Of a stretch of DNA of 64,000 bases, positions 20,237-28,481 are shown in pieces. The first letter of the stretch is position 1; every line of letters starts with the position of its first letter. Both the position numbers and the translations under genes were made by a program. This stretch comes from Methylobacterium sp. CB376. Its GTDB lineage: Bacteria > Pseudomonadota > Alphaproteobacteria > Rhizobiales > Beijerinckiaceae. The stretch spans positions 2,542,001-2,606,000 of the forward strand of contig NZ_CP121648.1 of NCBI RefSeq assembly GCF_029714205.1, written 5' to 3'. The notes under the pieces are model-generated. The model searched no databases and was not told the DNA's origin. It worked only from the letters and a program-made list of their open reading frames with translations.

Positions 20237-20506
20237 TGCCCCATCGAGCCTTGCTGTTGGGGCGGGACTCTAGTCAGGCCGGCATGGCCATGCAACCCAC
20301 CGGAGCCCTGCGCATTCGCGCGCGCGGCCACCAATCGAGACTCTTCGAAGACTGTTGCAATTTTGCAGCAAGCTTGGCTGTAGGGTGGAACTTGGGATGA
20401 ATAGCCGGAACGACAAGCTTGACCATGCCGCAACGAACGGCCGGCTGGCGCGGGGGCGGCGGCCTGCTATGAATCGGCGCAGTCGCAACGAGCGAGAGGG
20501 ATGGCT

Positions 20507-20809
20507 GTGAGCGGTGGGATTGACGTGACGGGCGGTCAGGTGCGGCAGGCGCGGGACCTGCTCGGGTGGTCCGAGACGGATCTGGCGCTGCGCGCCAACG
20601 TCGATGCCGGGGTGATCCGCAGCTTCGAGTCGGGTGGTTACCCGCCCTCCCGCCACCAGCGCGACGCGCTGCGCCGCGCGCTGGTGGCGGCGGGCGTCGC
20701 CTTCAGCGCGCATGGCGAGCCCTGCGCGCGGCTGCGCGGCGCCGGCGCGGTCCAGGACGGCATCCACCCGCGCGAGCTCACCACCGAGAACGACGACGGC
20801 AGCGCCTGA
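20507..20809 (+). CDS. XRE-type helix-turn-helix regulator
   Basis: About 100 residues with an N-terminal HTH_3/Cro-CI fold: GGQVRQARDLLGWSETDLALRANVDAGVIRSFESG, where QARDLLGWS leads to helix 2 and VIRSFESG to the end of helix 3. The C-terminal part is short and polar, with no metabolite-binding domain. An ATG at 20501 is in frame, but AGAGGG (20495-20500) touches it. The GTG at 20507 has the proper 6-base spacing and is preferred. Small stand-alone XRE proteins of this kind are frequent in Methylobacterium; the target is unknown. It stands alone between two minus-strand genes. Confidence 0.8.
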   Translation: MSGGIDVTGGQVRQARDLLGWSETDLALRANVDAGVIRSFESGGYPPSRHQRDALRRALVAAGVAFSAHGEPCARLRGAGAVQDGIHPRELTTENDDGSA

Positions 20810-20849
20810 GCCCCCGCGCAACGGTCCGCCGCGCGTCCCGCTGAGATCC

Positions 20850-20906
20850 GCGTTCCCGCATCATCTTTGCCGCCGGACCGGCGACCGCTTCGGCGCCTGA
20901 TGCTCA
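20850..20906. repeat. Dispersed repeat family 2, copy 2 (right half)
   Basis: CGCATCATCTTTGCCGCC then GACCGGCGACCGCTTCGGCG...TGATGCTCAGG, matching the right halves at 14410-14453 and 55560-55603. The TCA inside its last block is the minus-strand TGA stop of the flavoprotein gene. Confidence 0.5.
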
Positions 20907-22124
20907 GGCGGCGAGCGCCAGGGCCTTGAGGTCGAAGGCCGGGTCGGCCGCCTGGTCGGGGCTCGGGCTCACCCCGGCCTGGATCAGCCGGCGGGCGATC
21001 ATGTGGTCGGCCGGGCGGTTGAGCGACTCGACGCAGGTGAGCCGCTCGCCGCGGTAGCGGAAGACCGAGAAGCCCGCCCCGGCCGCGCCGCGCCGCACGA
21101 CCGCGTCGTCCGGGCGGCTCAGCCCCGCCATCTGCAGCTTCAGCGCGCCCTGGTCGCTCCAGAACCACGGCACCGCCGCGTAGGCGGCGGGCCGGCCGGT
21201 GAGGCGCGCGGCGACGCAGCGCGCCCCGTCGACCGCGTTCTGCACCGACTCGATGCGCACCCGCGCGCCGTCCGCGTGGGGGGAGGGGTGGGCCGCGCAA
21301 TCGCCGATGGCCGAGACGGCGGGGTCCTCGGTGGCCAGCATCGCGTCGACGTGGATGCCGTTGCCGGTCGCGAGCCCGGCCGCCTCGGCGAGGTCCTGGT
21401 TGGGCAGGACGCCGATGCCGACGAGGACGAGGTCGGCCTCGACCGTGCTCCCGTCGCCGAGCACGACGCCGCGGGCGCGCGTCTCGCCGGCGATGCCCCG
21501 GACGGTCGCGCCGAAGCGGAACCGCACCCCGGCGGCCTCGTGCGCGGCCACGACCGCGCCGGCCATCTCGGGCGACAGCGCCCGGGCCAGCGCCCGGTCG
21601 AGCCCCTCGATCACCGTGACGGACAGGCCCCGCGCGGCGCAGACTGCCGCGAATTCGAGCCCGATGAACCCGGCCCCGACCACGGCGACCCGGGCGATCC
21701 CGGGGAGCGCCGCCCTCAGCGCGTCGGCCTCGGCGAGGCTGCGCAGCTGGAACAGGCCGGGCAGCTCCGCCCCGGGCACCGGGAGCGGCCGGTTGCGGGC
21801 GCCGGTGGCGAGCACGAGCTGTTCGTAGGCGACCGCCTCCCCGGAGGCGAGCAGCACCTGCCGCGCGGAGCGGTCGATCGCGCTCACGCGCTCGCCCGCG
21901 CGGACCCGGATCCCGTGCTCGGCGTAGTAGGCGGGGGGACGCAGCTGCAGGCCCTCCGCATCGGTCTTGCCAGCCAGGTAGGCCTTGGAGAGGGGCGGGC
22001 GGCCGTAGGGCAGCCCCGGCTCGTCGCCGATCAGGGTCACCGGGCCGCGATAGCCGCCCTCGCGCAGGGAGGCCCCGAGCTGGAACCCCCCCTGACCGGC
22101 GCCCACCACCACGATGCCGTCCAT
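20904..22124 (-). CDS. NAD(P)/FAD-dependent ferredoxin reductase-like oxidoreductase
   Basis: 406 residues. FAD-binding GxGxxG at the N-terminus (IVVVGAGQGGFQLGASLREG), GRPPLSKAYL typical of putidaredoxin/rhodocoxin reductases, LVLATGARNRPL, a second Rossmann motif for NAD(P)H (VAVVGAGFIGLEFAAVCAARG), VGIGVLPNQDLAEAAGL, and AIGDCAAHP for FAD. The C-terminal Reductase_C domain follows (VPWFWSDQGALKLQMAGL). Enzymes of this type move electrons from NAD(P)H to a [2Fe-2S] ferredoxin serving a P450 or oxygenase, none of which is adjacent. ATG 22124 lies 6 bases after GGGGAG; the open frame begins at GTG 22130, which overlaps that site. Confidence 0.92.
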   Translation of the reverse strand: MDGIVVVGAGQGGFQLGASLREGGYRGPVTLIGDEPGLPYGRPPLSKAYLAGKTDAEGLQLRPPAYYAEHGIRVRAGERVSAIDRSARQVLLASGEAVAYEQLVLATGARNRPLPVPGAELPGLFQLRSLAEADALRAALPGIARVAVVGAGFIGLEFAAVCAARGLSVTVIEGLDRALARALSPEMAGAVVAAHEAAGVRFRFGATVRGIAGETRARGVVLGDGSTVEADLVLVGIGVLPNQDLAEAAGLATGNGIHVDAMLATEDPAVSAIGDCAAHPSPHADGARVRIESVQNAVDGARCVAARLTGRPAAYAAVPWFWSDQGALKLQMAGLSRPDDAVVRRGAAGAGFSVFRYRGERLTCVESLNRPADHMIARRLIQAGVSPSPDQAADPAFDLKALALAA

Positions 22125-22169
22125 GCCCACCTCCCCGGTTCCGGGGCGCGGGCCGCGGCTCCCGGATCG

Positions 22170-22964
22170 CTACTGCGCCAGCGCGGCGAGCACCGCCTCG
22201 CCGCGGACGAGCTCCGTCAGCCGGGCCTTGAGGTCCGAGAAGGCGGGGCTCGTCTTCACCGTGTAGTGGCGCGGATGCGGAAGGTCGACCGGCACGTCGG
22301 CCTTGATGCGGCCCGGGCGGGCGGTCATGACCACGACCCGCGAGGCCATGAACACCGCCTCCTCGATGTCGTGGGTGACGAAGATCACCGTCTTGCGCTC
22401 CCGCTCCCAGAGGTCGAGCAGCAATTCCTGCATCAGGCCGCGGGTCTGGGTGTCGAGGGCGCCGAAGGGCTCGTCGAGGAGCAGGATCGCCGGATCGTTG
22501 GCGAGCGCCCGGGCGATGGCGGTGCGCTGCTGCATGCCGCCGGAGAGCTGCTTGGGGTAATGCGCCTCGAAGCCGCGCAGCCCGACCTTGTCGAGGAAGG
22601 AGGCCACGATCTCGCGCCGCTCGGGGGCGGGCAGGCCCCGCTCGCGCAGGCCGAAGCCGATATTCTCCGCGACGGTCAGCCAGGGAAACAGCGTGTAGGA
22701 CTGGAACACCATGCCGCGGTCCGGCCCCGGGCGGCGCACCTCCCGCCCGCCGACGAGGACGCGCCCGCGCGTCGGCCGGTCGAGCCCGGCCACGATCCGC
22801 AGGAGCGTCGACTTCCCGCAGCCCGAGGGGCCCAGGAGGGTGATGAAGTCGTTGGGCGCCACGGCGAGGTCGGTCGGGTCGAGGGCGCGCAGGGGCGCAC
22901 GCCCGGCGACGCCCGGGAAGACCCGCGCCACGCCCTCGATCGCGACGGCGGCGGGGGCGCTCAC
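22170..22964 (-). CDS. ABC transporter ATP-binding protein, nitrate/sulfonate/taurine family
   Basis: 264 residues; SsuB/TauB/NrtD-type ATPase. Walker A LLGPSGCGKSTLLRIVAG, Q-loop MVFQSYTLFPWLTVAENIGFG, signature LSGGMQQRTAIARALAND, Walker B ILLLDEPFGALDTQTR, H-loop VTHDIEEAVFMA. GTG 22964 overlaps the permease TGA as GTGA. It completes a three-gene importer with the permease and binding protein transcribed ahead of it. The substrate is not predictable; the flavoprotein gene after it starts 45 bases on and could be cotranscribed. Confidence 0.93.
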   Translation of the reverse strand: MSAPAAVAIEGVARVFPGVAGRAPLRALDPTDLAVAPNDFITLLGPSGCGKSTLLRIVAGLDRPTRGRVLVGGREVRRPGPDRGMVFQSYTLFPWLTVAENIGFGLRERGLPAPERREIVASFLDKVGLRGFEAHYPKQLSGGMQQRTAIARALANDPAILLLDEPFGALDTQTRGLMQELLLDLWERERKTVIFVTHDIEEAVFMASRVVVMTARPGRIKADVPVDLPHPRHYTVKTSPAFSDLKARLTELVRGEAVLAALAQ

Positions 22965-23734
22965 GCGAGCTTCCAGCGGAAGAGCTGCCGGTTCAGCGCC
23001 TTGAACAGGAAGTCCGAGGCGAGACCGATCAGGCCGATGACGATGATGCCGAAGATGATCTGGCCGGTGGCGAGCAGCGCCTGGCTCTCGATGATCATGT
23101 GGCCGATGCCCGAGGAGGAGCCGATCAGCTCGGCGACGATCACGTAGGTCCAGGCCCAGCCGAGCACGAGCCGCAGGGTTTCGGCGATGTCCGGCGCGGT
23201 CGCGGGGATCAGCACCCGCCGGATGATGCCGGAATCGCCCGCGCCCAGCGTGTAGGCCGCCTCGACCAGGTCGCGGCGCACCGCGCCGACCGCCACCGCC
23301 ACCATCAGGACGATCTGGAACACCGAGCCGATGAAGATGACGAGCAGCTTCTGCATCTCGCCGATCCCGGCCCACAGGATCAGCAGCGGCACGAAGGCTG
23401 AGGCCGGCAGGTAGCGGGCGAAGGAGACGAAGGGTTCGAGGAAGGCCTCGACCGGCTTGTAGGCCCCCATCAGGATGCCGAGGGGCACCGCCACCGCGGA
23501 GGCGAGGAGGAAGCCGCCGAGCACCCGCCAGACCGTCATGCCGATATCCGACAGGAAGCCGAACCGCGTCAGCAGCAGCCAGCCGTCCCGCACCATCGCG
23601 ATCGGGTCGGCCAGGAACGTCGCCGGCACGAAGCCGCCGAGCGTCGCGAGGCTCCAGGCGCCCACGAAGACCACGAAGAAGCCGAGCCCGAGCGCCGCGC
23701 GCGCGGCCGGACCGACCGGCTCCAGCGGACGCAT
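22961..23734 (-). CDS. ABC transporter permease, nitrate/sulfonate/taurine family
   Basis: 257 residues, six hydrophobic helices, BPD_transp_1 fold. The EAA loop VRRDLVEAAYTLGAGDSGIIRR and GWAWTYVIVAELIGSSSGIG match SsuC/TauC/NrtB permeases. VPLLILWAGIGEMQKLLVI is the usual central segment. ATG 23734 lies 5 bases from the binding-protein stop. Forms a homodimeric channel with the adjacent ATPase. Confidence 0.93.
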   Translation of the reverse strand: MRPLEPVGPAARAALGLGFFVVFVGAWSLATLGGFVPATFLADPIAMVRDGWLLLTRFGFLSDIGMTVWRVLGGFLLASAVAVPLGILMGAYKPVEAFLEPFVSFARYLPASAFVPLLILWAGIGEMQKLLVIFIGSVFQIVLMVAVAVGAVRRDLVEAAYTLGAGDSGIIRRVLIPATAPDIAETLRLVLGWAWTYVIVAELIGSSSGIGHMIIESQALLATGQIIFGIIVIGLIGLASDFLFKALNRQLFRWKLA

Positions 23735-23739
23735 CGCGC

Positions 23740-24681
23740 TCACTTCACGAAGCTTGCGTCGAACAGGCCGTCGATCTCCGGTTTCTGCTTGATGATCCCG
23801 ACCTCCAGGAGCAGGTCGGCCGCCTCGGCGGAGAACGCCTGGAGCGGGCCGGCGAAGGCGGCCCGGTTCGCCTCCCGATCCTGCCAGCGCAGGAACTTCG
23901 CCGAGGCGGCGAAGGCCTCGCCGGTCTGCTTCACGTCGGCGCCCATGATCTCGTAGGCCTTGGCCGGATCCTTGGCGATCAGGTCGAGGGCCTCGAAGTA
24001 GCTCTCGGCGAGCGCCTTGGCGGCTTTGGGGTTCTGGGCGAGGAAGTCCGGCGTGCAGCCGAACGTGTCCATGACGATCGGGTAGTCGAGGGTGGTGGCG
24101 ATGATCTTGCCCGCCTGGGGCGCCGCCCGCACCGAGGAGAGATAGGGCTCGTAGGTCATCGCCGCGTCGTTCTGGCCGGCGATGAAGGCCTGGGCGGCCG
24201 GGCCGGGCTCCAGGTTGACCACCTTCACGTCCTTGAGGGACAGGCCGTTCGCCTTCAGCATCCAGGCGAGGGCGAAGTAGGGCGAGGTGCCCGGCACCGA
24301 GGCCGCCACGGTCTTGCCCTTCAGGTCCTTGATCGAGCCGATCTCGCCGCGCACCGCCATGCCGTCGGCGCCGTAGGACTTGTCGAGCTGGAAGATCTGC
24401 TTGGTCGGCACGCCGTTCGCGTTCCAGGCCACCCAGGTCTCGACCGTGGTGGCGGCGCATTGCACGTCGCCCGAGCGGATGGCGAGGTGGCGGCTGCCCT
24501 GCGGGATCTTCTTGATGGTGACGTCGAGGCCGTTCTTCCGGAACAGGCCGGCCTCCTTGGCCAGGGTGAGCGGGGCGAAGCCCGTCCAGCCGCTGATGCC
24601 GATGGTGACCTTGGTCTCCTGCGCGTAGGCCGGCGCGGCGATCGCCGCGGCGAGACAGAACCCGATCGCTGCCCTTCTCAT
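23740..24681 (-). CDS. ABC transporter substrate-binding protein, NMT1/SsuA-like
   Basis: 313 residues with signal peptide RRAAIGFCLAAAIAAPAYAQ. The mature protein belongs to the NMT1/THI5-like/SsuA binding-protein group: KVTIGISGWTGFAPLTLAKE, AGLFRKNGLDVTIKKI, HLAIRSGDVQCAATTVETWV and DLKGKTVAASVPGTSPYFAL. Members bind sulfonates, taurine, nitrate, thiamine precursors, riboflavin or aromatic acids. No ligand can be assigned here. It is first in a three-gene operon (binding protein, permease, ATPase). An AT-rich divergent promoter region and a GntR-like dyad lie upstream. Confidence 0.9.
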   Translation of the reverse strand: MRRAAIGFCLAAAIAAPAYAQETKVTIGISGWTGFAPLTLAKEAGLFRKNGLDVTIKKIPQGSRHLAIRSGDVQCAATTVETWVAWNANGVPTKQIFQLDKSYGADGMAVRGEIGSIKDLKGKTVAASVPGTSPYFALAWMLKANGLSLKDVKVVNLEPGPAAQAFIAGQNDAAMTYEPYLSSVRAAPQAGKIIATTLDYPIVMDTFGCTPDFLAQNPKAAKALAESYFEALDLIAKDPAKAYEIMGADVKQTGEAFAASAKFLRWQDREANRAAFAGPLQAFSAEAADLLLEVGIIKQKPEIDGLFDASFVK

Positions 24682-24735
24682 CCGGTGTCTCCACTGTCCC
24701 GGTGGTCAGACTTTCGTAGCGGCGCCGCCCGCTTT

Positions 24736-24745
24736 TGTATAGACA
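24736..24745. promoter_or_regulatory. GntR/HutC-like operator upstream of the ABC importer
   Basis: TGTATAGACA (24736-24745), inside TTTTGTATAGACATATT, resembles the TGTATATACA core bound by HutC-subfamily GntR regulators. It lies ~55-65 bases ahead of the binding-protein ATG. The adjacent AT-rich stretch (24845-24905, e.g. TTTTAATATAATGG) probably holds promoters for both divergent genes. The regulator gene is not in the window. Confidence 0.4.
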
Positions 24746-24937
24746 TATTGGCGGGCAGCCTGCCTCTCGGACGGGCAGGGACGCTCCGCCCGCCCGGTGG
24801 GCCGCTTGCCGTGCCATGCCGTGCCGGCCAGCCGCTCCCCGCCGTAACATTCGATAATGTCATAGATTACGTTTTAATATAATGGCAATGCATACGTAAA
24901 TATTCATTGGTCGTTGGGTGGCGGCGCGGAGTTTTGC

Positions 24938-25213
24938 ATGGGGGATGATCCGAGCGCCGAAATTGTACGCTCGCTGATCGACGCGATCGGGCGCAGCGTC
25001 GTGATCGAGGACAGGATCGCGAACGAGTACGCGCATCTGGCGCATCTGTGCGCGACGGCGGGGGGCGAGGCGGGCGGGCCGGATTTCCGGCAACTGGCGC
25101 GCCGCTACCGCGCCCGCGCCCTGGAGAGCGCCGGCCACCTGGCCGCGCTGAACGACCGCTACGGGCACGCGCTGCGCACGCGCTGGCGCACCGGGCGAGA
25201 GGACGAGTGGTAG
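24938..25213 (+). CDS. Small hypothetical protein
   Basis: 91 residues, MGDDPSAEIVRSLIDAIGRS and onward, predicted helical and soluble, rich in Arg and Ala (RQLARRYRARALESAGHLAAL). GGAG at 24928-24931 lies 6 bases before the ATG at 24938, so this start is preferred over the in-frame upstream codon at 24914. No family is recognised. It is divergent from the ABC importer and convergent with the histidine kinase gene 66 bases on. Confidence 0.65.
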   Translation: MGDDPSAEIVRSLIDAIGRSVVIEDRIANEYAHLAHLCATAGGEAGGPDFRQLARRYRARALESAGHLAALNDRYGHALRTRWRTGREDEW

Positions 25214-25279
25214 GGCCGGGTCGGCGAGATCGGCATCGCCCCGCCAGGGTGCCGGCCGGCGCTCCCGGCCGAATCCCGC

Positions 25280-26458
25280 TCAGCCGAGCGGCATCTCCAG
25301 CACGAAGCGGGCACCCGGGTGATTCGGCTCGGCCGAGAGCCGCCCGTCGAGCTGGCGGGTGAGGTTGTTGATGATCTTGAGGCCGAGGCTGCGCTGGCGC
25401 GCATGCACGTCGAAGCCCGGGGGCAGGCCGACGCCCTGGTCCGCGACGTCGACCCGCATCATGTCCTCGCTCACCCGCACGGTGACCCGCACCGGGCCGG
25501 TCCCGCCCGGATAGGCGTACTTCACCGCGTTGGTGACGAGTTCGTTCACCATCAGCCCGATCGGGATCGCCTGATCGGCGGCGATGACGTGCGGGTCGGC
25601 CTCGCAGTGGAGGGGGTGGTGCGGCGCCGCCTCCTGCAGCTTGCCGACGAGTTCGCGCACGAAGCCCGCCACCTCGACCGTGCCCACGTGCAGGCCGCGC
25701 CAGAGATGGTCGTGCACCTGCGCCACGGTGGCGATGCGCGCCCCCGCATCCTCCAGGGCGAAGCGCACCTCGTCCGAATGGGTGTCCCGCGCTTGCAGCC
25801 GCAGCAGGCCCGCCACGACCCCGAGACTGTTCTTGACCCGGTGGCTCATCTCGCGGGCGAGCAGCGCCTGGTGGTCGAGGGCGTCGCGCAGGCGCAGGTC
25901 GGCGTGGTGGCGCTCCACCGCGAGCCCGACCAGCCCGGCGAGGCCCGCGAGGAAATCCTGGTCGGTCCGGTCGAAGCCCGGCCCGTCCCGGCCGCAGACT
26001 TCGAGCACCCCGTAGGCGCGCCGCCCCTCCTCGCCGAGGGGGATGGGCACGTTGACCGCGTGGTGGATCGCCGCCCCGGCGAAGGGCGCGGGCAGCCGGA
26101 AGCGGCCGCCCTCGGACAGGCCGTTCGCCAGGATCCCGGCCCCGGTGCGGAAGGCGTAGGCGGCGGGCGCGGCCTCGTCGGCCGCCGGGCAGGTCGCCCC
26201 GGTCGTCTCCTCGGGCCAGCCGGCGGCGGCCCGGATCAGGAAGTCGTGCTCGTGCGGGCGGTATTCGAGGATGTGGGCGAAGGGGGCGCCCAGCCCCTCC
26301 GCCGCCGCCTCGCAGGCGCGCCGGAGCAGGACACCGAGGTCGCGGCTCTGGAGCAGCATCCGGGGGAGCGACCCGAGGAGCCCCTGCTGCCGGAGCCGGT
26401 AGGATGGCTCGGCGCGTCCCCCCTCCGGCGTCTCCCGGTTCGACCACTCACCCGACAT
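25280..26458 (-). CDS. GAF-domain sensor histidine kinase (HisKA_2/HWE-like)
   Basis: 392 residues, soluble. An N-terminal GAF-like sensory domain (~residues 30-185; PFAHILEYRPHEHDFLIRAA, AVNVPIPLGEEGRRAYGVLE) precedes a HisKA_2 dimerisation helix with phospho-accepting His206 in AREMSHRVKNSLGVV. The HATPase domain has the N-box MVNELVTNAVKYAYPGG and G-box ADQGVGLPPGF. HRVKN-type kinases are abundant in Alphaproteobacteria and often feed the general stress response. No response regulator gene is adjacent, so it is an orphan. The start at ATG 26458 avoids an unconserved N-terminal extension. Confidence 0.9.
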   Translation of the reverse strand: MSGEWSNRETPEGGRAEPSYRLRQQGLLGSLPRMLLQSRDLGVLLRRACEAAAEGLGAPFAHILEYRPHEHDFLIRAAAGWPEETTGATCPAADEAAPAAYAFRTGAGILANGLSEGGRFRLPAPFAGAAIHHAVNVPIPLGEEGRRAYGVLEVCGRDGPGFDRTDQDFLAGLAGLVGLAVERHHADLRLRDALDHQALLAREMSHRVKNSLGVVAGLLRLQARDTHSDEVRFALEDAGARIATVAQVHDHLWRGLHVGTVEVAGFVRELVGKLQEAAPHHPLHCEADPHVIAADQAIPIGLMVNELVTNAVKYAYPGGTGPVRVTVRVSEDMMRVDVADQGVGLPPGFDVHARQRSLGLKIINNLTRQLDGRLSAEPNHPGARFVLEMPLG

Positions 26459-26508
26459 CGCCAGGAACCCGCACCAAAACCCGCGCCGCGGCGAGGCTGC
26501 CCCAACTC

Positions 26509-27279
26509 TTACGCCATCCTGCCCGCAGGACAAGCAGCCGCCCGCCGCGCGTGCCAGCGGCGCAGGGCGTCGAGGGAGACCACGCCGTCCGGCCAGGGCT
26601 CGCCCGCGAGCAGGCGGTGCGGGCGGCCCGGCTCGCCGAGATCCGACACCACGGACCCGGCCGCGCCGAGGTCGTCGGCCGGCAGGAACCGGCTCGGGGT
26701 CGCCACCACGGGCAGGCCCGCGGCCAGGGCGGCGCGCACGCCGTTCGTCGAATCCTCGAAGGCCACCGCCTCCTCCGGTCCCAGCCCGAGCCGGTCCAGG
26801 GCGAGGGCGTAGATCGCCGGCGAGGGCTTCTTCTGCGCCACCGCGTCGCCCGCCGCCACGGCGTCGAACGGCCCGTCCCGGAACAGGGACGCGATCAGGG
26901 CCTGGACGTTGTCGGCGTGGCTCGTCGTCGCGATGGCGAGGCGCAGCCCCGCTTCCTTCGCCTCGGCGACGAGCCGGCGGATGCCGGGCCGCGCCGCGAG
27001 CCGCCCCTCCGCGACCAGGGCGACGTAGGCCCGCGTCTTGGCGTCGTAGATCTCCGGCACCAGGGCGCCGATGCGCTCGACCCCGGCCGGGCGGTAAGTG
27101 GCGAGATAGTGCAGCAGCCGCTCCCGCCCCCCCGTGACCTGGAGGAGGTCGGTGTAGAGGGCCTCGTCCCAGGTGAAGGGCAGGCCGAACCGGGCGAAGG
27201 CGCGGTTGAAGGATTCCCGGTGAACGGGTTCGGTCTCGGCCAGCGTGCCGTCGACGTCGAAGATGAGGGCTTTCAGCAC
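26509..27279 (-). CDS. cbbY: HAD-superfamily phosphatase, CbbY-like
   Basis: 256 residues from GTG 27279. HAD motif I ALIFDVDGTLAETEPVHRES (nucleophile Asp in DVDGT), motif II IATTSH, motif III Lys in QKKPSPAIYALAL, motif IV AFEDSTNGVRAALAAG. The cap domain and ETEPVH sequence place it with CbbY/CbbZ, which remove phosphate from xylulose-1,5-bisphosphate and related misfire products of the Calvin cycle. It lies downstream of the phosphoribulokinase gene, but a 235-base gap with a repeat separates them. RuBisCO is absent here, so its substrate may be another sugar bisphosphate. Confidence 0.85.
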   Translation of the reverse strand: MLKALIFDVDGTLAETEPVHRESFNRAFARFGLPFTWDEALYTDLLQVTGGRERLLHYLATYRPAGVERIGALVPEIYDAKTRAYVALVAEGRLAARPGIRRLVAEAKEAGLRLAIATTSHADNVQALIASLFRDGPFDAVAAGDAVAQKKPSPAIYALALDRLGLGPEEAVAFEDSTNGVRAALAAGLPVVATPSRFLPADDLGAAGSVVSDLGEPGRPHRLLAGEPWPDGVVSLDALRRWHARRAAACPAGRMA

Positions 27280-27390
27280 CGCGCGGTCTTCCCTGGGACC
27301 TTGGTACATAGCGCGGTGACCGGGCCTTGGGGAGCCGGCAAGGTTCGCCCCGGGCGGCCGCGGCGCGCGGGCCCGCCCGGGCCTTGTTCC

Positions 27391-27517
27391 GACATCCGGT
27401 TGATGGCTTCGCAATGCGGATGTCGGCTTCGCTCAGGCGCCGCGCTCAGGCGCCGCGCTCAGGCGCCGCGCGGGCGCGTGATCCGGGATCCGCTTCGATC
27501 AAGCGGATCCCGGATCA
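27391..27517. repeat. Dispersed repeat family 1, copy B (complete; ends in the prk stop codon)
   Basis: Complete bipartite element. Hairpin I: GACATCCG (27391-27398) / CGGATGTC (27417-27424) around GGCTTCGCAA. Linker with GCTCAGGCGCCGC repeated three times in tandem (27431-27469). Hairpin II: perfect 17-bp stem TGATCCGGGATCCGCTT (27479-27495) / AAGCGGATCCCGGATCA (27501-27517) with loop CGATC. The outer TCA (27515-27517) is the prk stop TGA on the minus strand. Likely terminator or mRNA-end element between prk and cbbY. Confidence 0.85.
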
Positions 27518-28375
27518 CAGGAGCCGGCGGCGCCGCTCCACCAGCTGGAGGATCATCGGCGTCAGGATCAGCTGCATGGCGAGGTCGAGCTTGCCGCCGG
27601 GGATGACCACCGAGTTCGCCCGCGACATGAAGCTGCCGGCGATCATCGAGATCAGGTAGGGGAAGTCGATCCCCTTGGGGTCGCGGAAGCGGATGACGAC
27701 CATCGACTCGTCGGCGGTCGGGATCCAGCGGGCGATGAAGGGGTTCGAGGTGTCGACGGTCGGGATGCGCTGGAAGTTGATGTCCGTGTTGGTGAATTGC
27801 GGGCAGATGACGTTCACGTAGTCGGGCATCCGGCGCAGGATCACGTCGGTCACGGCCTCGGTCGAGTAGCCGCGGGTCGCCCGGTCGCGGTGGAGCTTCT
27901 GGATCCATTCGAGGTTGATCACCGGCACGACCCCGATCTTGAGGTCGGCGTACTGGGCGATGTTGATGCGCTCGTTGTGCACCGCCCCGTGCAGCCCCTC
28001 GTAGAAGAGCAGGTCGGAATCCGGCTCGAACTCCTCCCAGGCCGAGAAGGTGCCGGGCGCGCCGCCCCAGCGCTCGGAATCGTTGCGGTCGTGGATGTAG
28101 TGGCGTGTGCGGCCGCCGCCGGTCTCGGCATAGAGGCGGAACACGCCCTCCAGCTCGTCCAGGAGGTTCGCCCGCTCGCCGAAATGGCTGAGCGTCGGCT
28201 CGGCGGCCATGGCCTTGCGCATGGTGGCGCGGTCCATGGAGTGGAACGCGTCGCCCTCGATGTAGACCGCCGTGACGCTCTCGCGCCGGAAGATCTGCTC
28301 GAAGGTGTTGCGCACCGAGGTGGTGCCGGCCCCCGAGGAGCCGGTCACGGAGATGATCGGGTGGAGGGCGGACAT
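27515..28375 (-). CDS. prk: Phosphoribulokinase
   Basis: 286 residues, proteobacterial class I PRK. ATP-dependent conversion of ribulose-5-phosphate to ribulose-1,5-bisphosphate. P-loop GSSGAGTTSVRNTFEQIF, YIEGDAFHSMDR, FSAWEEFEPDSDLLFYEGLHG (catalytic Asp/Glu region), QKLHRDRATRGYSTEAVTD and DFPYLISMIAGSFMSR are all conserved. It follows the FBPase-like gene by 106 bases. No RuBisCO genes are near. In Methylorubrum extorquens, PRK has an essential regulatory role in methylotrophy linked to QscR, which fits the LysR gene next door. Its TGA stop lies in a palindromic repeat. Confidence 0.95.
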   Translation of the reverse strand: MSALHPIISVTGSSGAGTTSVRNTFEQIFRRESVTAVYIEGDAFHSMDRATMRKAMAAEPTLSHFGERANLLDELEGVFRLYAETGGGRTRHYIHDRNDSERWGGAPGTFSAWEEFEPDSDLLFYEGLHGAVHNERINIAQYADLKIGVVPVINLEWIQKLHRDRATRGYSTEAVTDVILRRMPDYVNVICPQFTNTDINFQRIPTVDTSNPFIARWIPTADESMVVIRFRDPKGIDFPYLISMIAGSFMSRANSVVIPGGKLDLAMQLILTPMILQLVERRRRLL

Positions 28376-28481
28376 CGCGCGGCCGGTCGAGACTGAAGGG
28401 TTCCCCGCTCTATGGATGCCGCCTCGCGCCGCAAAACGCGACCGGCCATAAGGGGGAGGGGCCCGCGCGGCGGGCGGCGCG

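Noticed and set aside
22170..24681. Assigning the NMT1/SsuA-like importer to taurine, nitrate or lanthanide uptake
   Set aside because: No neighbouring monooxygenase, reductase or metallophore gene indicates the substrate; the family is too broad.
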